NCBI GenBank assembly: GCA_965206405.1 | Contig: CBDBJQ010000006.1 | Span: forward strand, 2,232,001 to 2,296,000 | Origin: CBDBJQ01 sp965206405 | GTDB lineage: Bacteria > Pseudomonadota > Alphaproteobacteria > UBA8366 | Direction: 5' to 3' | Length of the DNA: 64,000 bases | Shown here: positions 7,593-16,097 of the stretch, piece by piece | Position numbering within the stretch: position 1 is the first letter of the stretch | Layout: every line of letters starts with the position of its first letter | Notes under the pieces: model-generated | Told to the model about the DNA's origin: nothing | What the model saw: only the letters and a program-made list of their open reading frames with translations | Databases searched by the model: none | Translations under genes and position numbers: made by a program

Positions 7593-9037
7593 AGTTCCCC
7601 CGAGCTGTTCTCCGTACTGCCCTCTACGGCATTCTCTGCGCCCTTTTCCGCTTTCGCGACGCCGCGCCGGTCGCGTAGCGTGCGGGCCATGCCGGGCCGG
7701 ACCTTGGTCTGTGCACGCTCCACCGCCAGGGCGTCTTCCGGCACATCACGGGAAACCGTGCTTCCCGCACCCACCATGGCCCCGTCCCCGATCGTCACGG
7801 GTGCGACGAGTGCGGTGTTGGAACCGATGAACGCCCCCTCGCCAATGATTGTGCGGTGCTTGGCGAAGCCGTCATAATTGCAGGTGATGGTTCCGGCACC
7901 GATGTTGGCATCGGCACCGACCTTGGAATCGCCGATATAGGAGAGATGGCTGGCCTTTGCGCGCGGGCCGAGTGCGGCATTCTTCATCTCGACGAAATTC
8001 CCGACCCTGGCTCCGGCGCCAATCGAGGTTCCTGGCCGCAATCTGACGAAAGGACCGACAGCGGCTCCGGCGGCGATATACGCGCCCTCGATGCGACTGA
8101 ACGCCATGATCCGAACGCCATCCTCGACAGCAACGCCGGGCCCGAACACAACATTGGGCTCAATCACCACATCGCGCCCAAGCACAGTGTCATGACTGAA
8201 CCAGACCGTCTCGGGGTCGACCAGGCTCGCGCCTTCCTCCATCGCCCGCAGACGACGGCGGTTCTGCCAGATAGCCTCGGCCCGGGCGAGATCCCAGCGG
8301 CTGTCGACGCCAATCATCTCGTCTTCCTCGCCCTCGACCACCGCACAGGACAGCCCATTCTTGTACGCCTCGGCGACGATGTCCGTCAGATAGAACTCGC
8401 CTTTGGCATTGTTGCTGCCGATCCGGTCGATCAGCGCCATCAGACACGCCGCATCCACCGCCATGACGCCTGAATTACACAACTTGATTGCCTTCTCCTC
8501 CGGGCTGGCGTCGCGGTGCTCGACAATGCGCTCGAGTGCGCTTTGCCCGGCTGCGTTGCTTCCGATATCGCCGCTTTCGGCCCCACTACTTCCGGCCTCG
8601 AGCACCAGGCGGCCGTAATTCGCTGTGTCCTTTGGCCGAAATCCGAGTACGACGACGGCCGCGCCTTCATCCCTGCGTGCAAGCATGGCCCGGAAGGTAT
8701 CGGTCTCGATAAACGGCGTATCGCCATAGGCGATCAGGACCGTGCCTTCCGTTGCGCTGCTCAACGCCTCGCGGGCCGCCTTGACGGCATCGGCCGTGCC
8801 TTCGGCACGTTCCTGGACGGCGACGCTGTGTGGCGCCACGGCGGCACGCAGGGATTCTGCCGCGTTTGGGGATCCGATTACGACTAGCGGATCGGGTGCG
8901 AGTGGCGCCAGGCGGTCGAGCACATGGCCGATCAGCGGCCGGCCGGCAATCGGATGCAGAGGTTTCGGTAGATCCGAGGCCATGCGCGTGCCGGCGCCGG
9001 CAGCGAGCACAATGGCGGCGACGGAATGCAAAGTCAT
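7499..9037 (-). CDS. glmU: Bifunctional GlcNAc-1-P uridyltransferase / GlcN-1-P acetyltransferase
   Basis: 512 residues. The N-terminal nucleotidyltransferase domain has LAAGAGTRMASDLPKPLHP and the metal-site region YGDTPF. From about residue 260 a left-handed beta-helix of hexapeptide repeats forms the acetyltransferase (GPFVRLRPGTSIGAGARVGN, NYDGFAKHRT). It makes UDP-GlcNAc from GlcN-1-P, acetyl-CoA and UTP. Beyond the usual end (about residue 460) there is an unusual Gly-Lys-Thr-rich tail (GKTAGKTAGKT and similar) produced by a 12-bp DNA repeat; it is not part of the enzyme fold. Upstream of glmS in a probable two-gene operon. Confidence 0.96.
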   Translation of the reverse strand: MTLHSVAAIVLAAGAGTRMASDLPKPLHPIAGRPLIGHVLDRLAPLAPDPLVVIGSPNAAESLRAAVAPHSVAVQERAEGTADAVKAAREALSSATEGTVLIAYGDTPFIETDTFRAMLARRDEGAAVVVLGFRPKDTANYGRLVLEAGSSGAESGDIGSNAAGQSALERIVEHRDASPEEKAIKLCNSGVMAVDAACLMALIDRIGSNNAKGEFYLTDIVAEAYKNGLSCAVVEGEEDEMIGVDSRWDLARAEAIWQNRRRLRAMEEGASLVDPETVWFSHDTVLGRDVVIEPNVVFGPGVAVEDGVRIMAFSRIEGAYIAAGAAVGPFVRLRPGTSIGAGARVGNFVEMKNAALGPRAKASHLSYIGDSKVGADANIGAGTITCNYDGFAKHRTIIGEGAFIGSNTALVAPVTIGDGAMVGAGSTVSRDVPEDALAVERAQTKVRPGMARTLRDRRGVAKAEKGAENAVEGSTENSSGELPGKTAGKTAGKTGGKTSGKTGAGKDGAGKS

Positions 9038-9200
9038 GGCTTCAAAAGGCGTTCAGACCGAAAAATGAGGGAACGTTCAAACCGCGAGACCGCAGCACCC
9101 GTGACTGTGTAGAATCGCACAAGGCACCGAAACCGGGCAATTCACGAAATATTGCCCGTGCTTGCAGGCCCCCTGCTTGCAAATTTCCGTGTTTGCAGGC

Positions 9201-9229
9201 CCTGAAGCCTGCATGACTGCGGCTTCAGG
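9201..9229 (-). terminator. Hairpin overlapping the M20 peptidase stop codon
   Basis: CCTGAAGCC (9201-9209) and GGCTTCAGG (9221-9229) form a perfect 9-bp stem with an 11-base loop at the end of the importer/peptidase operon. There is no T-run after it, so it is either a Rho-type end or an RNA-stabilising hairpin rather than a classic intrinsic terminator. Confidence 0.45.
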
Positions 9230-10391
9230 CAGTCAGGGTGTCTTCGACCAGACGCACCCAGTAGCTCGCGCCGAAGGGCAGAATCTCGTCATTGAAATCG
9301 AAATGCGGGCTGTGGAGATTGGCTGATTCCTCGCCCGCGCCCAGCCAGATATAACAACCCGGCTTTTCCTGCAGCATGAACGAGAAATCCTCCGATCCCA
9401 TCACCGGAACCACCTCCGTGGCGACATTTTCCTCGCCAACCACGCGCGCGGCGATCTCGGCTGCATGCCGGGTCTCCGCATCGCTGTTGACGGTCGGCGG
9501 ATAACGCCGCTCGTAACGCACTTCGGCCTCCGCACCCTGCGATCGAGCCACGCTTTCGGCAACCCTCTGGATGCCCTCCTCGGCCAGGTCCTGCATCTTC
9601 TCCTCGAAGGCCCGTACCGTGCCGCGCATCTCGACCTGTTCAGGGATCACATTAAAGGCATCGCCACCGTGAATCTGGGTGACCGATATCACCAACGCTT
9701 TCAAGGGATCCAGATTACGGCTACTGATCGTCTGCAACCCGGTGACGATCTGGGCCGCCACGACCACCGGATCGCAGCCCTGATGCGGCATGGCGGCATG
9801 GGCGCCCTTGCCGGTGACGAGAATCTCGAAAATATCGGCGGAAGCCATCATCGGCCCAGCGCGCATACCGATGCTCCCGACCGGGGCACCCGGCCAGTTA
9901 TGCATCCCGTAGACCGATTCCATCGGGTATTTTTTGAAAAGCCCCTCCTCGACCATGACTCGACCGCCGCCCTCGCCTTCCTCGGCCGGCTGGAAGATCA
10001 GATAGGCGGTACCACTGAAATCGCGCGTATCCGCGAGCCGCTTGGCTGCACCGAGCAGCATGGCGGTATGCCCGTCATGACCGCAGGCATGCATCTTGCC
10101 CTCGACTTTCGAGGAATAGGGCGTGTTGGTCTTCTCCTGGACGTGCAATGCGTCCATATCGGCACGCAGGCCGATCGCCCTGTCGCTCTCGCCCTTGCCG
10201 CGAATCACCGCAACGACACCGGTTTCAGCCATACCGGTCTCGATCTCGTCAACACCGAACTCCTTGAGCTTCTCGGTAACGAAGGCCGCGGTGTTCACTT
10301 CCTCGAAAGCGGTTTCAGGGTGGTTGTGAATGCTCTGGCGCCACTGCGTCATTTCATCGTGTATCGCGGCAATTTTGTCATCGATAGCCAT
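9225..10391 (-). CDS. M20 family metallopeptidase (amidohydrolase, hippurate hydrolase-like)
   Basis: 388 residues. Typical M20D features are present in order: the LRADMDALHVQE metal/catalytic segment, MHACGHDGHTAMLLGAA with the Cys/His metal ligands, FQPAEEGEGGG with catalytic Glu, the YGMHNWP motif, and MGSEDFSFM near the C-terminus. Members release amino acids from N-acyl or dipeptide-like substrates. It is the last gene after an oligopeptide-type ABC importer (63 bp downstream), so it probably cleaves the imported compound inside the cell. AAGGAA eight bases before ATG supports the start. Exact substrate unknown. Confidence 0.9.
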   Translation of the reverse strand: MAIDDKIAAIHDEMTQWRQSIHNHPETAFEEVNTAAFVTEKLKEFGVDEIETGMAETGVVAVIRGKGESDRAIGLRADMDALHVQEKTNTPYSSKVEGKMHACGHDGHTAMLLGAAKRLADTRDFSGTAYLIFQPAEEGEGGGRVMVEEGLFKKYPMESVYGMHNWPGAPVGSIGMRAGPMMASADIFEILVTGKGAHAAMPHQGCDPVVVAAQIVTGLQTISSRNLDPLKALVISVTQIHGGDAFNVIPEQVEMRGTVRAFEEKMQDLAEEGIQRVAESVARSQGAEAEVRYERRYPPTVNSDAETRHAAEIAARVVGEENVATEVVPVMGSEDFSFMLQEKPGCYIWLGAGEESANLHSPHFDFNDEILPFGASYWVRLVEDTLTA

Positions 10392-10454
10392 GAATCATTC
10401 CTTATCCGGTTGGTTTCCCTGCTCTCTGATTTTTTTTTGATTTCTGTCGCAGAT

Positions 10455-12197
10455 TCAAACACGCGCTTCCGCAAAATGCGTGCCGTGTCCTGGCGCCGCA
10501 GCGAGCAGGAGGCGTGTATAGGGATGCTGGGGATCGGCATAGAGGCTTGCCGTCGGGCCCTGCTCGACCACCTCGCCGTGTTGCATCACCATGATGCGAT
10601 CGCAGATCTGGGCTGCGACCCGGAGGTCGTGGGTAATGAACAACATCGCGAGATCGAAACGCTTCTGCACGTCCTCGAACAGCCGCAGCACCTGGGCCTG
10701 CACTGAGACATCAAGGGCGGAGACCGCCTCGTCGGCGATCAGGATTTTGGGCTCCATGGCGAGCGCCCGGGCAACGCATATGCGCTGGCGCTGGCCGCCG
10801 GAGAACTGGTGCGGAAACCGGTTGAGCACATCCGGCGTGAGGCCAACCACCTCCATCAGCGCTCGCGCCCGCTCGAACGCATCCTCGGCACCGAGACCGA
10901 AGTTCATCGGCCCCTCGACGATTGACTGTCCGACCGTGCGGCGCGGGTTGAGCGATCGGTAGGGATCCTGGAACACGATCTGCACATCGCGCCGGACATC
11001 CCGGATTCCGCTCTGCTTCATCGTGGCGATGTCGTGCCCGGCGATCAGCACCTCGCCCTCAACCGGGTCGATCAGGCGTACGATGCAGCGCGCAACCGTG
11101 GACTTTCCCGAGCCCGATTCGCCGACCACGCCCAGCGTTTCGCCGCGGCGCACCTCGAGTTTCACCTTCTTTGCGGCGTGCACCATCCGACCGCGCCCGA
11201 ACCATCTGCCGCCGCCGTAGATCATGTCGAGTCCGCGCGTGGCGAGGACAGGCTGGTCCTCGGCAATCGGCTCGCGCGCCGGCGGTGTCATCGAGGGAAC
11301 CGAGGAGATCAGCATTTTCGTATAGGGTTCTTGCGGCCGGGACAGAATCTCCGTCCTGGTGCCCTGCTCAGCCACCCGGCCAGTCTGCATCACCACGACC
11401 CGGTCCGCGATCTCGGCCACCACCCCGAAATCATGCGTGATGAACAGCACGCCGGTGTCGTGCCGACGCTGGATGTCCTTTATCAGATCAAGAATCCGGG
11501 CCTGGGTGGTCACATCGAGTGCCGTGGTCGGCTCATCGGCAATCAGCAACACCGGCTCGAGGGCCAGAGCCATGGCGATCATGACCCGCTGTCGCTGGCC
11601 ACCGGAGATCTGATGGGGATAGGAATCGGCCATCTGCACGGGATCCGGCAGCCGCACCTCCTCCATCACCTCGAGCACCCGGGCGCGCCGTTCGGCGGCT
11701 CTCATGTCGGTGTGGATTTCCAGCACCTCGGCGATCTGGTCGCCGACCCGTATCACCGGATTAAGCGCCGTCATCGGCTCCTGGAAGATCATCGCCATGC
11801 GCAGCCCGCGCAATTCCCGCAACTCCGCCTCGCTCTTCTTCAGTAAATCCTCACCCAGCAACAGCGCTTCGCCGGCAACGGGGGTGAGGTCCTTGCGGGG
11901 GATGAGGCCCATCACGGTTTGCGCTGCGACCGACTTGCCGGAGCCGGACTCACCAACGACGCAGACGATCTCGCCGCGACCGACCTCGAAGGAAATGTCC
12001 TCAATGGCGTATTTGCGGTCGGCGCCCGGGGGAAGGGTCACGGACAGGCCGCGCAGGGCGAGAACCGGAACCCGGCCCTCCCCCGTCGATGCCGTAGCCG
12101 GAGCTATGCCCGACGCTGCGGCCGATGCCATAGCCGACGCTGTGGTCATCGGTGTGGCCGACACCGTATCCGGCGCCGTCACATCTCCATCGGCCAT
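10455..12197 (-). CDS. Dipeptide/oligopeptide ABC transporter, fused double ATPase
   Basis: About 580 residues with two complete ABC ATPase domains in tandem (DppD- and DppF-like, as in GsiA). Domain 1: Walker A GESGSGKSV, signature ISGGQRQRV, Walker B LLIADEPTTALD. Domain 2: GESGSGKSTVARC, FSGGQRQRI, ILIADEAVSALD. It powers uptake through the two permeases upstream. The first ~40 residues are a low-complexity Ala/Thr/Ser stretch. Start is ATG at 12197, overlapping the permease TGA; a GTG directly before it (12200) is also possible. Confidence 0.92.
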   Translation of the reverse strand: MADGDVTAPDTVSATPMTTASAMASAAASGIAPATASTGEGRVPVLALRGLSVTLPPGADRKYAIEDISFEVGRGEIVCVVGESGSGKSVAAQTVMGLIPRKDLTPVAGEALLLGEDLLKKSEAELRELRGLRMAMIFQEPMTALNPVIRVGDQIAEVLEIHTDMRAAERRARVLEVMEEVRLPDPVQMADSYPHQISGGQRQRVMIAMALALEPVLLIADEPTTALDVTTQARILDLIKDIQRRHDTGVLFITHDFGVVAEIADRVVVMQTGRVAEQGTRTEILSRPQEPYTKMLISSVPSMTPPAREPIAEDQPVLATRGLDMIYGGGRWFGRGRMVHAAKKVKLEVRRGETLGVVGESGSGKSTVARCIVRLIDPVEGEVLIAGHDIATMKQSGIRDVRRDVQIVFQDPYRSLNPRRTVGQSIVEGPMNFGLGAEDAFERARALMEVVGLTPDVLNRFPHQFSGGQRQRICVARALAMEPKILIADEAVSALDVSVQAQVLRLFEDVQKRFDLAMLFITHDLRVAAQICDRIMVMQHGEVVEQGPTASLYADPQHPYTRLLLAAAPGHGTHFAEARV

Positions 12198-13093
12198 CAC
12201 ATCTTCCTTGCGATGCGGGGATCGAGAGTATCGCGCAACCCGTCGCCGACGATATTGACGGCCAGTACCGTAAAGGCGAGGCCGATGCCGGGATAGAAGA
12301 TGATCCAGGGCGAGATCTGGAAGTAGGTCCGCCCCTCGGACATCACGTTGCCCCAGCTCGGGATTTCAGGCGGGATTCCGGCCCCAAGGAACCCGAGGAT
12401 GGCTTCGAGCAACATCGCCGAGCCACAGATGTAGGTCGCCTGCACGATCAGCGGGGCGATCGTGTTGGGCAAGATGTGCCGGAACATGATCAGCGGCGTG
12501 CGCGTGCCGGCGGCGATCGCCGCCTCCACGTAAGGTTCCTCGCGCACCGTGAGAACCACAGCGCGCACCAGGCGCACCACCCGAGGGATCTCCGGGATGA
12601 CGATTGCGATCACCACGGTGAACAGGGTTGCGCCCGAGAGCGAGATCAGCGCGATTGCTAGCAGGATGCCGGGAATCGCCATCAGCCCATCCATTACCCG
12701 CATCACAATCGCATCGAGCCAGCGGATATAGCCGGCGACCAGACCAGTCACGAGACCGAGCACGACCGCGATCACGGCAACCGCGATACCGACCACGAGC
12801 GAGATCTGGGCACCGTGGATGACACGGGCAAGCACGTTGCGGCCAAGGAAGTCAGTGCCGAAGAGAAACTCCGCCGAGGGCGGTTTCAACCGCTTGATCG
12901 GCGCGAGTGCGGTGGGATCGCCGACAAAAAGCGGCCCGATAATCGCGACAAGGACGATCAGCGCAAGCAGCGACCCGCCCCAGAGGATCGCCGGATGGCT
13001 GATCATGATCGAGGCCAGCGACATGTCCCGGCGCGACGTCACCGTCGCCTCGGCGGACTGTGCGAAATCAACTTGATCCAGATCTGTCGCCAT
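12197..13093 (-). CDS. ABC transporter permease, DppC/OppC-like
   Basis: 298 residues. It starts with a soluble N-terminus and one transmembrane helix (HPAILWGGSLLALIVLVAII), then the DppC-type motif FGTDFLGRNVLARVIHGAQISL (two parts: FGTDFLGRNVLARV and HGAQISL), five more helices and the EAA-like loop EEPYVEAAIAAGTR that contacts the ATPase. It forms half of the inner-membrane channel. Its stop overlaps the start of the ATPase gene. Confidence 0.92.
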   Translation of the reverse strand: MATDLDQVDFAQSAEATVTSRRDMSLASIMISHPAILWGGSLLALIVLVAIIGPLFVGDPTALAPIKRLKPPSAEFLFGTDFLGRNVLARVIHGAQISLVVGIAVAVIAVVLGLVTGLVAGYIRWLDAIVMRVMDGLMAIPGILLAIALISLSGATLFTVVIAIVIPEIPRVVRLVRAVVLTVREEPYVEAAIAAGTRTPLIMFRHILPNTIAPLIVQATYICGSAMLLEAILGFLGAGIPPEIPSWGNVMSEGRTYFQISPWIIFYPGIGLAFTVLAVNIVGDGLRDTLDPRIARKM

Positions 13094-13145
13094 TCAACAG
13101 CAGTCCCTAACCATTAACAGCAATCCCTAACCATCAGCCCGGGCA
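13094..13145. repeat. Short duplication between permease genes
   Basis: A roughly 17-bp unit, cag(t/c)aatccctaaccat, occurs twice in the gap between the two permease genes (about 13098-13136). Nothing else is seen here. Confidence 0.5.
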
Positions 13146-14090
13146 TCAGTAGCGGATCCGGGGATCGAGCACCGTATAGAGGAGATCGATGATGAGATTG
13201 ATGAGGATGTAGATGAAGCTGAAGAAGAGAATCAACCCCTGGATGATCGGATAGTCCCGCGCCAGGATCGCATCGAGAACCAGCCGCCCGAGGCCGGGTA
13301 TGTTGTAGACGCTCTCGGTGACCACGACGCCACCGATCAGCAGCGCGATACCAAGGCCGATGACGGTGACGACCGGCACTGCCGCATTGCGCAGGGCATG
13401 GCGAAGCAACACCCTGAACTCGCTCTGGCCCTTGGCCCGGGCGGTGCGCACATAATCTTCCTCGAGAACCTCCATCACCGAGGCCCGGGTCATTCGTGCA
13501 ATCAGCGCGATAAAGATCACCGACAGGGTCACCGTCGGCAGGATCATGTGTCGGGTAAAGGCCCACACCCCGTCCGTGAACATGCTCTTGTAGCCCTGCA
13601 CCGGCAGCACCTGGAGCTGTATGGCAAGAATGTAGATGAGGATGTAGCCGAGCACGAAGACCGGTATCGAGAACCCGCCCACCGAGAACAGCATCACGGA
13701 ACGGTCGATCAGGCTGCCGGATTTCCAGGCGGCCAGCGTGCCCAGCGGCACGGCGACCGCGATCGTGAACAGGATTGTGGTCAGGGTGAGCATGATGGTT
13801 GGCTCGAGACGCTGGGCGATCAGCGTCGTGACCGGAAGATTGGTGAAAATAGAGATGCCGAGATCGCCCTGGAGCAGCCCGGTAATCCATTTCGTGAATT
13901 GGACGACGATCGGCTCGTTCAAGCCCAGCTGCTCGCGGATGCGGGCGACGTCCTCGGCCGTGGCGTAATCGCCGGCGATCACCGCGGCCGGGTCGCCGGG
14001 CGTAAGCCGTAGCATCAGAAATACAAACAGAGCGACAACGCCCATCACGGGTATCGTCGCAAGCAGGCGCCGGAAAATATAGCCGAACAT
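13146..14090 (-). CDS. ABC transporter permease, DppB/OppB-like
   Basis: 314 residues. It begins MFGYIFRRLLATIPVMGVVA with the first helix. It has the DppB motif LRLTPGDPAAVIAG, a QLGLNEPIVVQF segment, several helices, the EAA loop (EEDYVRTARAKGQSE) and the C-terminal DPRIRY. It is the second half of the peptide-type permease. It lies between the binding protein (65 bp upstream) and the second permease (52 bp downstream), all on the minus strand. Confidence 0.93.
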   Translation of the reverse strand: MFGYIFRRLLATIPVMGVVALFVFLMLRLTPGDPAAVIAGDYATAEDVARIREQLGLNEPIVVQFTKWITGLLQGDLGISIFTNLPVTTLIAQRLEPTIMLTLTTILFTIAVAVPLGTLAAWKSGSLIDRSVMLFSVGGFSIPVFVLGYILIYILAIQLQVLPVQGYKSMFTDGVWAFTRHMILPTVTLSVIFIALIARMTRASVMEVLEEDYVRTARAKGQSEFRVLLRHALRNAAVPVVTVIGLGIALLIGGVVVTESVYNIPGLGRLVLDAILARDYPIIQGLILFFSFIYILINLIIDLLYTVLDPRIRY

Positions 14091-14155
14091 TTCAGGATGT
14101 CCGCCGGCCGCGCCTCAGGTGAAACGCGGCCGGACAGAACTTTTGTGTATGGGGC

Positions 14156-15748
14156 TTATTCGACTGACATATTCCAGAAGAACTGAACCGGAGATTTGAT
14201 CAGCCCCTTGACGTTGTTGCGATAGGCAACCGGGGTGAAGAACTGCCCGAGATGGCCGGAAGATCCGATCGCCCACAGGCGCTCCTGCGCCTTGTTGGCA
14301 ATCGTCTTCTTCTCGGCAAGGTTGCCGGCTTCGGCGAAGGAACCGCGGGCCGCCTCAAGCTCCTTGTCGGTCGGCCAGCCGAACCAGCCCTTGGCCGGGT
14401 TACCGGAGAACGCGATCGACATCGGGTCGATCACGTCGGCACCAATCCACCAGGTGTGGAACATGTTCCACCCGCCATCGGCGACCGGGTCGCGCTTCGC
14501 CCGGCGCGAGGTCAGAGTCGACCAGTCCATGGCCTGCACGTCCACCTCCATACCGATCTTGCGCAGTTTTTCGGCCGTGATCAGCGAGAAGGCCGACAGG
14601 ACCGGAACGTCCGTCGGCTGCATCAGGACAACCGGCGTGCCGTCATAGCCGGCCGCCTTGAGGGCCGCCTTGGCCTTCTCGATGCTGCCGTCCCTGATGA
14701 CATCGCTGCCAACCTCGTTGGCGAGCGGCGTACCGCACGGAAAGACGCTGTAGCAGGTCTTCCAGAACTTCTTGTCGCCGACGGCGCCGGTCATGTAGTC
14801 CTCCTGCTTCATCGCCATGATCGCGGCGCGGCGAACGGCCGCATTGTCAAAGGGCGGCAGCAGGTGGTTGAAGCGGGCAAACCCGATGTTGCCGAGTGGA
14901 TCATTGATCTCGACCACGACGTCGGGGTTGCTCGACAGGATCGGCATCAGATCGTTGGCCGGGGACTCGAAGTAGTGCACCTCGTTGGCCAGCAGCGCGC
15001 TCATCGCCGTCTGCTGGTCCGGGAAGTAGGTCCACTCGACCCGATCGACCTTAGCGATCTTGCCGCCAGCAGCCGCCGAGGGCGGCTCCGAGCGCGGCTT
15101 GTAGTACGGGTTCTTGACGTAGACGACCTTGGAGCCCGGCACCCATTCATCCTTCTTGAACATAAAGGGGCCGGAGCCGATGTGCTCCTGGATCTGTTTG
15201 AACGGATCGGTTTTGGCCATCCGCTCGGGCATCATGAAGGGCACGTTCGAGGAGATCTTGCCGATCGACTCGAGCACCAACCCGTAGGGCTTCTTGAGTT
15301 TCATGACGATCGTCGACTTGCCCTTGGCGGACAAGCTATCGATGACGGCGAACAGCGACTGGCCGGCACCGTCGCGCGCACCCCAGCGCTTGAGCGAGGC
15401 GATGCAATCCTGGGCCGTCACATCGGTGCCGTCATGCCATTTGAGGCCGCTGCGCAGATTGAAGGTCCAGGTCTTCGCGTCGCCGGAGACCTTCCAAGTG
15501 TCGACCATCTGCGGCTGCGGCTTGAAATCCTCGTCCATGGCAAAGAGCGTGTCGTAAATCAGATAGCCGTGGTTCCGCGAGATGTAGGCGGTGGTCCAGA
15601 TCGGATCGAGGTTCTTGAGATCCGCATGCGGGATAACCTTCAGAACCTTTTCGGCGCTGGCGCTGAAAGCCGCGCCGAACACCAGCGGTAGCGCAACCGC
15701 CGCGGCAATCGAGATTGGCAGGATTCGCCGGAATATGGAACGTAACAT
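14156..15748 (-). CDS. ABC transporter substrate-binding protein, family 5 (peptide-type)
   Basis: 530 residues. A signal peptide is clear: basic MLRSIFRR, a hydrophobic core, and a probable cleavage after SASA. The mature part has the SBP_bac_5 features (FNLRSGLKWHDGTDVTAQD, GSGPFMFKKDEW, AVRRAAIMAM). It should bind a peptide, opine or similar solute in the periplasm. It is the first gene of a five-gene minus-strand operon (binding protein, two permeases, ATPase, M20 peptidase). Exact ligand unknown. Confidence 0.93.
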   Translation of the reverse strand: MLRSIFRRILPISIAAAVALPLVFGAAFSASAEKVLKVIPHADLKNLDPIWTTAYISRNHGYLIYDTLFAMDEDFKPQPQMVDTWKVSGDAKTWTFNLRSGLKWHDGTDVTAQDCIASLKRWGARDGAGQSLFAVIDSLSAKGKSTIVMKLKKPYGLVLESIGKISSNVPFMMPERMAKTDPFKQIQEHIGSGPFMFKKDEWVPGSKVVYVKNPYYKPRSEPPSAAAGGKIAKVDRVEWTYFPDQQTAMSALLANEVHYFESPANDLMPILSSNPDVVVEINDPLGNIGFARFNHLLPPFDNAAVRRAAIMAMKQEDYMTGAVGDKKFWKTCYSVFPCGTPLANEVGSDVIRDGSIEKAKAALKAAGYDGTPVVLMQPTDVPVLSAFSLITAEKLRKIGMEVDVQAMDWSTLTSRRAKRDPVADGGWNMFHTWWIGADVIDPMSIAFSGNPAKGWFGWPTDKELEAARGSFAEAGNLAEKKTIANKAQERLWAIGSSGHLGQFFTPVAYRNNVKGLIKSPVQFFWNMSVE

Positions 15749-15881
15749 CAGTCTTCCCCCCTAGGAATTTTGGCCCCGGAGATTGTCGCCGGGAATTTTT
15801 TGACCCATGGACATGCCGACAATCGCCATACCCACCAACTTCGCGTCATTGGGAGGGGAACCTAGCACAGAACGCGCAGAG

Positions 15882-15977
15882 GCGCACACGAGGGCGCACA
15901 CGAGGGAGCGCACGAGGGCGCACACGAGGGAGCGCACGAGGGCGCACACGAGGGAGCGCACGGGGGAGCCCACGGGG
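15882..15977. repeat. 12-bp tandem array (8 units) upstream of the ABC operon
   Basis: Eight units of the type gcgcacacgagg / gagcgcacgagg lie head to tail in the divergent gap between the binding-protein gene and the NERD helicase. The unit alternates between two variants, giving a 24-bp higher-order period. No spacer structure. Confidence 0.85.
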
Positions 15978-16097
15978 CGCACAGAGGTGTAACAGAGTCA
16001 GACTCTGGACAAGCGCCGGCAAACGGACATACTCGTCACACGCTTGTTTCCTCGGTTTTTTGCCTGAATCCCATTGAAACCGGCTCCAAAATCCGCC

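Noticed and set aside
14252..15691. 479-codon open frame on the plus strand
   Set aside because: Antisense to the ABC binding protein, which has signal peptide and family motifs.
15882..15977. Possible CRISPR or iteron origin
   Set aside because: 12-bp contiguous units without spacers, no replication gene or DnaA-type boxes nearby.
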